Shown here piece by piece: positions 56,902 through 64,000 of a stretch of 64,000 nt of DNA. The notes beneath the pieces were generated by a model, which saw nothing but the letters and a program-made list of their open reading frames with translations, was not told the DNA's origin and did not search any database. The translations under genes and the position numbers were made by a program. Each line of letters starts with the position of its first letter. Position 1 is the first letter of the stretch. This stretch comes from Hofstenia miamia (lineage: Eukaryota; Xenacoelomorpha; Acoela), in NCBI GenBank assembly GCA_004352715.1, contig SCFE01000107.1:1607063-1671062 (forward strand), read 5' to 3'.

Positions 56902-57880
56902 TCAGGGTTGTAACCCGAAGTGGTGCCAGCAATCAAGAATGAAGTGGTTACCAGCAGTGATCTCCAATGCTATGCTATGGTTCGTGACTAAGAAAGAAAC
57001 TAGTTCAGTGAACGATGTGGTAGTTTTATTTCTATGATTTTTTAGTTTTTCACTCTTATTAAATATCTTATTTAAAGATTTTAAGAAATATTTTTCAGGT
57101 GCCAAGTTTCCTAGAAATAAGAAGAATTCGATGACAATTTCATAGTAAATGCTGTTAAAGGCTTTACTTAAATCGATGAATGCAATGCTGTTGGTAATGT
57201 TTCTATTATGCAAATTGTTGGATCTCCTTTTTTGAATATCGCGGTTACATCAAACCTCTATATAAAAAGGAAATTTGATACATTGATGGCTTAATTGCAT
57301 GCAAAAACTAGATATTCATCAAAGTACCTAATGTATTTCTTAATTACAAATATAGAAATATTGCTACTTCCGCATGATATGTTAGTATCTTCTATTGTAC
57401 CTCTTTGCCTTGGTATGTTTCTCGATTTTTAAATATAAGATTAAAATGGTTAGCAATAAGTTTTGATCAGTACACATTTTTCCATTAACATCAATTTCCT
57501 TAATATCTGAAGATATGCCTTTCTCTTTGTTTAGAAATTTATTTCCAAACCTTTATTTGTCTTTTTATAGTTCTAAACTTTCATAGAATTTCTTTCTTTT
57601 TTGTAGCTCGCTAGTTCTGATTTTACCTGTTTTTAATAAACAAGATTTAAATTTGAAATTTTATTACGAAGTGCTTTAAAGTGTTCTCATTTTCAATATC
57701 TAATTTTTTAATATTCTTATCATGTGAACTACAATATTTACCAATCTTAAAAAGACTAGCTAATATTTCTTTTGGGGCTTTTTTGACAAAGGCCTGACAA
57801 GCATAATATACATCCATTTAGATGTTTTTAGTTTAATTTTTTGCAAATTTAAAATTGAAATCAGCAATGTGATTTTGAGT
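56902..57880 (-). pseudogene. LINE reverse transcriptase fragment
   Basis: On the minus strand AIFKKGDPTI (about 57242-57213), the common P-x-F-K-K-G-D-P block, is followed directly by NSIAFIDLSKAFNSIYYEIV (about 57192-57130), RT block A with its first catalytic Asp. The blocks that normally lie between are deleted. Upstream pieces (57880-57250), for example CTDQNLLLTI, fit the region before RT. The YADD box is not seen. Frameshifted and truncated. Confidence 0.7.
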
Positions 57881-57897
57881 ACATCTCTTTATCTTAA

Positions 57898-58025
57898 TTG
57901 GTATTTTTACTTATTACCTTCTCCAAGAAGACAGTTTTTGCCTCTGTTTGCTTGACTGTCTGTCTGCTTATCTGTTTTAATCAAGATCTCTCAAAAAATA
58001 ATGAGTGGATCTTTATGAAAATAAA

Positions 58026-58061
<36 letters not shown>

Positions 58062-58062
58062 T
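57898..58062 (+). repeat. Repeat with SVCL-type frame ending in (AT)n
   Basis: The frame reads KTVFASVCLTVCLLICFNQD then LSKNNEWIFMKINF before a TA run (58033-58059). It resembles a CTGTCTGTCTG-type repeat that often yields such frames. I regard it as non-coding interspersed repeat; no named family is claimed. 58062-59140 has no other feature. Confidence 0.35.
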
Positions 58063-60084
58063 GTAATATACCACCAACAAGTTCTAGTCTCCAATAATAT
58101 CTTAAGTATTATTTTGTTTTTGTATAAAACACGAGTGTGTTATTAAGCTTTAGATAGATGCTAGAATCAAAACATTGACTTAAAACCAACCAGAGATCCA
58201 ACTATTGGCGTATAATCACAAAACTTGCTGAAGATCAGACCAATTATCTGGTAATAGAAAATTCTAGTACTAAAAGTAACAGAAAATTAGTCTTTGCCTT
58301 AAAGCTTAGTTTTTTTCTAATTGCTAAGTTTATGTGTCAGATAACCAATTCTCCCAGACAGTTGAAGCCCGTGAAGATCAATTGTAAAATCTATATGTAT
58401 ATTTTGTATAGGATGTTTTAGAGTGGTTTTCAGAATATAATTTCATCAATTGCTCTTGATAATGAAGGGGAAGCAATATGCTCCATTAGATTTAAAATTT
58501 CTCAACAATAATCACAATGCGGTTTATTATAAGGTTCATGTCCATTAAGCCATAAATCTACCAAGTTTTTAAACTAATTTAATGTCCTTTCAACAGTTAG
58601 ACCTAATTTTGCGATTTTTCAGGCAGTGCAGTCCTATAATGTTTTCAATGGGTTATATATATGCACATGACAGCTAGTGTTATTCTTTTTAAGTCATTTT
58701 TCATTCATGGGTAGCAGAAAATTTTAAAAATAAAAGGTTTTATCTTATGAAAACCACTAAAAATTTATTATATTTCAATATTTACATGAAGTTTAGACAG
58801 TTTTTGAAAATAGGGATATAATATGGGGGTGTATAGGAGTGGGGGTGATGGAAAGGGGACATCGCTCTCCCTGTTTAGCTAACAAATAAGAATATTAAAG
58901 CAACGCAATAATTAAATTCTATATTTTTCGTAACAATAACAGACGCATTTTATACTGCTTGTTTAACCTTCTATATAAAATTTTAATGAAGAAAGGGCAT
59001 GACGTAATTTAATAAATCGTGAAAAATTTTATTATGAATATTATTTTTATACAATTTGTCCATCATCCAACACTAGAGTTTAAAAAAATAAATTTTGGAA
59101 TACCCCTAATGTACATAGTATTATTTAGACTCCAGTTCAGATGCTAAAATGAATTTAATTGCAGACGTCCAGGAAATCGTTTCGATCCCAAATGTTCAGC
59201 CTACTTCAGCAAATGAAACATTTTCGGACAAAATATAGAAATGGTGTACTTCTGAGAGAATTCCTCACACATCAGTCAATAAATTATTAAACATTTTGAA
59301 AGAAGAGGGATTTATTTGTCCAACTGATGCCCGAACTTTGCTAAGGACTTCGTATACATCAGTCTCTACAATTTCTTGCGGATCTGGAAAATTTATTTAT
59401 TTAACTATTAGAAAATGGATAGAAGAGCTAATTAATACAAAACCGATGCTATTTAATTCAGAGACAATTCAAGTAAGTTTGAATATAGATGGGCTGCTTC
59501 TATGTGAAAGCTCATTAACAGCATTTTGGCCTATATTAATGAAATTAGCGAACTCAGAATCATTGGATGCTAGTATAAATTTGAAGTTTGGAAGAATTAT
59601 CCCGTGTTATAAAACCAAGTCCAAGTTTACTATTGAATTTTCGGACAGTACCGGTCCTAGATTTTTTATGAATATGCTAAATTACTTGTTTAAATATTGG
59701 ATGGATTGGATTTTTTGTTGGGACAGCAAAGCCTGACATTCATGATTTTCTAAACGACTTAGTAGCAGAAATACGCCATTTGGAAGATGATGGTGTTTCA
59801 TTTAATGATAAAGTGTTTACTTTTAAGTTATAGTTTCTTATTTGTGATTCTCCTGCAAAAAGCTTCATAAAGCAGACAAAATCGCACAAAGGATATTTTT
59901 CATGTCATTATTGTACAACAGAATAAGGGGAATATTTTAACACAATGAGCTTTTCGGAAGCAGCCAAGAGCTCAGAATGAATGCTAGTTTTCGTGCAAAA
60001 AGTAATGGTGAACACCATATTGGTATTTCACCTTTTGAGAATATTAACATGAACATGGTTTTAGATTTCCCAATAGATTATATA

Positions 60085-61768
60085 TGTGATGAAAATGGAA
60101 GTCTAAACAAAGATTTTCTAAATTCAATGCTGTGAAATTTTGCTAATTTAACATTTCATTTATTCTTTTTAAATTTAAAATTGCTAAATCGCGAAAAGAC
60201 TTAGTTGTTTGAATTAAAGGTTGTTTCTTTAATGCCGAAAATAAAAAGGTTTTATTCTGTTTTTAAGTGCTCATATTATAAAAAAAGGATCACTTGGAAG
60301 GTTCTCTTAAATAAATATCAGGCTTATTTCAAAGATTGCAAAAGAATGCTTGCTTCCTCTATAATTGAATGTCAAGCCATTTCAAAGAAACAACAGCCGA
60401 TCTATTATCCAATTAAGAAAGAAGAAAGGAGCTTATGAAAGTGACATTAAAATCTTATAATAATGTAAATGGCAGTTATTTTTGGAAAAATGGATGGAAA
60501 ACGTGATGAAGACCCAATCAGAAAATGATAACGTCAAAAAGCCTATAAAACATCCAAAAAAAATAAAATAAGAGACAGAGAAGAAACGTCAAATTCTCGA
60601 ACAGTTACCTCTCGTCAAAGATAGTCAGTTGTTTGTACTTCGTAATTTTGGTAACGCTCTCTCTCTCTGACAGAGAGAATTCTTAGAAGAAAATTTGGCA
60701 TCTGAGCAACCAGCGTAGTTTGGTTTCAGTTTTCTCTATCAAGACTCAGTCAAAATCTCAGTTTGTTCCCGTCATCCAGATTTAATCGCTCCCAAACATT
60801 TTGGAATTTGATTTAAGTTGTTAGAATTAAGAACGTCCATTTGGTCTCTAATCTTTTTAGTTATTCCAGATTTTTCAATATATAGTTTATTGTTATTTGT
60901 ATGAATATATCCTTAGTGTAAATATAAATCAGTTAGCAAAAGATTCTTTGTTTATCTTAATTAAGTTATCTATAGAGTAAACGATCTTTCAAATTTGCAT
61001 CTTAACTTTAAGAGAATCTGAAGGAAAATATTCGGGAAAATCTCTTAATTCCGAGACTTCAAGTATTATCTATTACTCTGAGTGCAATAATTAGCAACTT
61101 TATTTTCCTCAACAAAACATTAAGTGCTTTCAGCGAAATGATATTACCATGCCGCGAGGAATTCCTTATTGTTTCCTTAAAAACGTTATAGTAGAGAACA
61201 AAGAAACGCATCGTGCACATAGGTTAACACGGGTTTAAATAAGAGTGGGAAGTAAATAGTAAACCTGATCTTTTATAGTAACTGGGTTTTAGTGATAGTG
61301 CGTATCAACGAAATCTGTGATAAATCGAGTGGGAGGTTTTTTTCAAATATTTGACTGGAAGGAACTTTTGTAAAAATTTCTTTGGGAATAATCTTATAAA
61401 AACACCTCACAGTTCTGCTTCTGATTTAGGGGAATTGATTGAACAACAACATACTTTAATTGTATGCGTAATTCTTGAATTGAATTATTATTTATTGCAG
61501 GTAATTTGTCAGATTGGTTATCTGGTCATGGACACTTGACCATTATATAGTTAATATATTTTTGGAAATTATTATCTACTGTTTAGTTTTTCATCGTAAT
61601 TCAGTAAATAGCTGGAATTGCGAGTCTGGTCTATTTTTGCAAGGCAGACATAGTTAGTGAAACGGAGTTTTTAAGAGACTAAAATCTTTAGTTGGATAAG
61701 TTGATTTGTTTGACGCAGTAAGTTTCTAAGTGATAATCTTGGTTCATTAAAAATCCTTTTTCACTACA
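60085..61768 (+). mobile_element. Solo LTR G nested in the transposase, 4-bp TATA target duplication
   Basis: Begins TGTGATGAAAATGG and ends TTTTTCACTACA, aligning in reverse with 52785-54527. TATA at 60081-60084 is repeated at 61769-61772. The interrupted transposase codons continue in frame across the insertion when one TATA is discounted (DY then I-H-L), which confirms both borders. TATAAAA at 60544. A TCTCTCTCTGACAGAGAGA palindrome lies at about 60662-60680. Confidence 0.88.
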
Positions 61769-62349
61769 TATACATCTAGTTTACTTAGTTGTGGTAAAAA
61801 AAACTTTTATATATATGGCTTGGAAAAGTTCGTGGTGTTTTTACTGGAAGACTATCATCCAGTAATGTATTATGTCTGAAGATATATCCCAGCTGAATTT
61901 GTCCGTAGTCTTCGAAAACTAGCTGATGCGGAAAGATGGAAGGCGATTGAGTTTCGTCAATTCCTCCTGGTTAGATTTCTCTTATATTTTTTTAATAATT
62001 ATTATTTAGTATATGGGAATGATGGTATTAGAAGATAGTGTCAGCAAATTCATTTTCAGAAATTTTCTTTTTCTAAGCATTTCCATTAGGCTACATCTCA
62101 ATTTTAAACTGAATAATGATGCCAATGAAATTGTGAATTACGCGCAAAACCTACTGTCATTTTTTGTGAAGCAATTCAAAACAGTATATGATTATGAAGT
62201 AGCTTTCATAATTGTTGCATTTGCCTCAGTTTGCCCTTCGGTTTGGGCCATTGAATAATTTTTCTTGTTATATTTTTGAAAACTATCTTGGATTCATTAA
62301 AAAAATGCTGAGATCACCGAACTTGCCATTAGAAAAAGTAGTGAAATGA

Positions 62350-62820
62350 TATCCAAAAATGGCCAAGTTCTCTCCTAATTTTCTCAAGCAATCGAAATAA
62401 TCTATAACCTATATCAGTACATGCTCTACATTTTGTAGAAACTTCTGGTAAATTGATTGCTATTGTGGCTTTAGTTGACTTGATTAGCCTATGCCTCCAA
62501 CAAAATACAGCTTGTAAATTACGCTTGCAAAAGGAATAGAGTTGTGGTGTTGTTGAGTTCATCACATTCAGGAAGTAACATTAGTCAAGAGCCTCAACTC
62601 AAGTCACAAATAATATTGGACTACAACAAGGGCAAAGGCGGAATCGATATTATGGATGAAAATATTGAGGAATTTACATGTAGGAGAAAGACTCGCCGTT
62701 CCAATCTGTAAAATTTGTATGATACCTGTCTGTCCAGCTCATAGAATTTTAGTAAAAAAGGAATTTTGTCTCTTATGTACTAAATGAAATTATATTTTCT
62801 CATATCTTTGCCGTTTTTGT
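62350..62820 (+). mobile_element. piggyBac fragment nested in the transposase
   Basis: From 62517 the frame reads NYACKRNRVVVLLSSSHSG, IILDYNKGKGGIDIMDENIE, EFTCRRKTRR, matching the 9.5-kb piggyBac (GGVDMMDENVEEFTC) and holding the third catalytic Asp. It then jumps to the end of the Cys-rich tail (VPICKICMIPVCPAHR, FCLLCTK, stop at 62787), so an internal piece is deleted. Clear from sequence between 62517 and 62787; the outer borders are estimated and TTAA ends were not identified. More diverged than copies 1 and 2 are from each other. Confidence 0.75.
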
Positions 62821-63145
62821 TGCATGTTACAATTTGTAGAGCAAAAGATTTCCAAGGGTTTCGATTATTGCAAAACAATTTGTTTAAAAAAAAGGTTTCT
62901 TTACAATACCTTAAATTCATCATCTGTTGGAATCTATGAGCTAAGTAATTTGTCAACGCCTCAAAATATCAGAGTTACCGATCCCATGCAAATTGAAAAA
63001 GTTTGTGTTTTTCCAAAGAATGGTGTTTCTGTTTGTATACCTTTAATACATTGCTTATAAATTCTTTACTGCTTTTTTAATATTGCTTTATAGAAATAAA
63101 TATATAATTATTTTAGCACACTTAATGTTTGTAATGTTTCAGAAA

Positions 63146-64000
63146 ATGTACGTTATTGTTAGATTGCTTAATTCTAAAGCAATTGATTATTTTCCTGCTA
63201 TTTGGCTGGATGATCACAATGATGAAGTCATCCGTTATCCATTGAACAATGCGGCGATGCATAGAAAGAAACTAAGTATACCTCAGCAAGAATGGGAGGT
63301 ATATGGCGTGTATATTTTGAGTTATGCCCGTACGACTTTGTCATTTATAATTTCAATTGAATTACTATTTAGAAACTGAAGCTGCCAGTCGATTAAATTG
63401 AAAACTATTCAAATTTATCAGCGGATGAACCATCAAGAAGAACTCGTGGCCCCGTCATGCGATTTTCTCCTCCAGAAATAGAAAATATTTCGCCGATTAA
63501 ATGGTATTCATATTATATTTAAATACTAATTATAGAAATTTTAATGTTACAAGATTTTAGATCCAAACATAAGTCTAGTAATTCCAATGATTACATCCAG
63601 ATGGGAACTCCTCAGCCTCCTCCATATCTTAATACATACATTCAACTAGTAACTCCTGAATTAAATGTTGCGGCGTAATTTTTTTCATTTTTTTACTAAA
63701 CATTCATTTCAACAAACAGTTGCACAAATTAACTCTCATTCAGAAGCCATCATGTATGTTAAATAAAAATAACTTTGTTTGAATTTCTTATTTTTCTAGA
63801 CACATTGAAGAAAAGTTGAATGTATTATCCAAAATTCTGATTGGTCATGATAAAAAGATAAAGCAAGTATACAGTCAAATCTGCAATAAGGATGTTCCAA
63901 ATTTACAATTTAGAATACAACCCAAATCAACATTAGATAAACTGGAATCTTTAAATCAATCATTGAAGAATGATTCCTTTATGAACAATTTAGTGAGTTA
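63146..64000 (+). CDS. DUF4806-like protein, second gene of the transposon (runs off the window)
   Basis: ATG at 63146 follows TTTCAGAAA. Exon 1 (63146-63329) reads MYVIVRLLNSKAIDYFPAIW, LDDHNDEVIRYPLNNAAMHR, then QEWEVYGVYILSYA. A 43-bp intron (63330-63372) is followed by TEAASRLN; after a frame break comes RTRGPVMRFSPPEIENISPI. A further likely intron is 63504-63560. The last exon (63800-64000) reads HIEEKLNVLSKILIGHDKKI and RIQPKSTLDKLESLNQSLK, like the start of the DUF4806 domain common in such proteins. Such proteins are, as I recall, often next to Tnp2-like transposases. A TGA near 63397 and doubtful later splices suggest it is decaying. Function unknown. Confidence 0.55.

Larger units (their letters stand above)
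59149..63060 (+). pseudogene. Tnp2-like DNA transposon transposase, with nested insertions
   Basis: Pieces in order: VNKLLNILKEEGFICPTDAR (about 59275), LNIDGLLLCESSLTAFWPIL (59483-59542), DSPAKSFIKQTKSHKGYFSC with HYCTT (about 59842-59920), EHHIGISPFEN and VLDFPIDY (about 60010-60080). After an LTR insertion it continues HLVYLVVVKKLL, IYPAEFVRSLRKLADAERWK, AIEFRQFLL, then across a 40-bp GT-AG intron (61970-62009) YMGMMVLEDSV, FENYLGFIKKMLRSPNLPLE, and a last part SSSVGIYELSNLS ... VCIPLIHCL (62920-63060). The NIDGL-x-L ... FWPIL ... GYFSC-x-x-C layout is that of animal Tnp2-type (Transposase_21-like, CACTA-like) proteins; this is from memory of the family. Stops near 59830 and 59924, a frameshift near 59710 and two insertions make it dead. 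Confidence 0.72.

Noticed and set aside
62329-62565. Minus-strand frame with CRACTD
   Set aside because: Overlaps the plus-strand transposase and piggyBac fragment; no family match and no start support.
1-64000. CRISPR arrays, bacterial operons, rRNA or tRNA genes
   Set aside because: None seen on either strand; repeats present are microsatellites and transposons of a eukaryotic genome.

Overview
This is an AT-rich (about 70% by eye) eukaryotic window, almost certainly from an invertebrate animal. It carries many families of DNA transposon and retrotransposon, GT-AG introns (some only 40-57 bp), Kozak-type starts and AATAAA signals. Nothing in it is prokaryotic: I see no operons, rRNA, tRNA or CRISPR. 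The species cannot be read from the sequence.

Host coding content is sparse. The one convincing host gene lies on the minus strand between 51736 and 34975. It has four exons (51736-51562, 45483-45265, 45151-44612, 36803-34975) whose junctions are all phase 1. It encodes a membrane-anchored protein of about 830 residues with three copies of a Cys-rich module I cannot match to a named domain, a Ser/Thr-rich stalk and a hydrophobic C-terminal segment. Its last exon is split by a solo LTR (35122-35381) flanked by a 4-bp target duplication, which replaces the last 45 or so residues with a stop. A degenerate second copy of exons 2-3 lies at about 46.73-47.11 kb. A weaker three-exon candidate lies at 5.2-6.3 kb on the plus strand.

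The rest is mostly layered mobile DNA. 0.4-3.5 kb: LINE fragments and a piggyBac copy cut by a gap. 6.8-9.25 kb: copies of an unclassified LTR-like repeat. 9.26-11.33 kb: a piggyBac element with both ends and TTAA duplications but a broken transposase. 11.33-14.33 kb: a LINE on the minus strand interrupted by a 1.2-kb terminal-inverted-repeat element of unknown family. 15.3-16.7 kb: an LTR. 17-21.5 kb: gene-poor, CpG-poor DNA. 21.5-23.85 kb: a second type of piggyBac. 24-33.6 kb: two Gypsy-type gag(-pro) remnants with five or more LTRs of one TGTAAC...GCTACA family. 37.45-38.24 kb: a deleted Tc1-like element. 39.8-42.9 kb: probable Copia-type remnants. 48.53-50.87 kb: a BED-finger hAT element with 8-bp target duplications. 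52.8-54.5 kb: a solo LTR of a second family. 56.9-57.9 kb: another LINE. 59.1-64 kb: a two-gene DNA transposon (Tnp2-like transposase plus DUF4806-like protein) with a solo LTR and a piggyBac fragment nested inside it.

The assembly has visible faults. Seven runs of N are present, mostly at (AT)n tracts. Two perfect duplications are joined at single Ns (40581-42139 and 49752-50729). One 1000-N gap inside an LTR is probably spurious.
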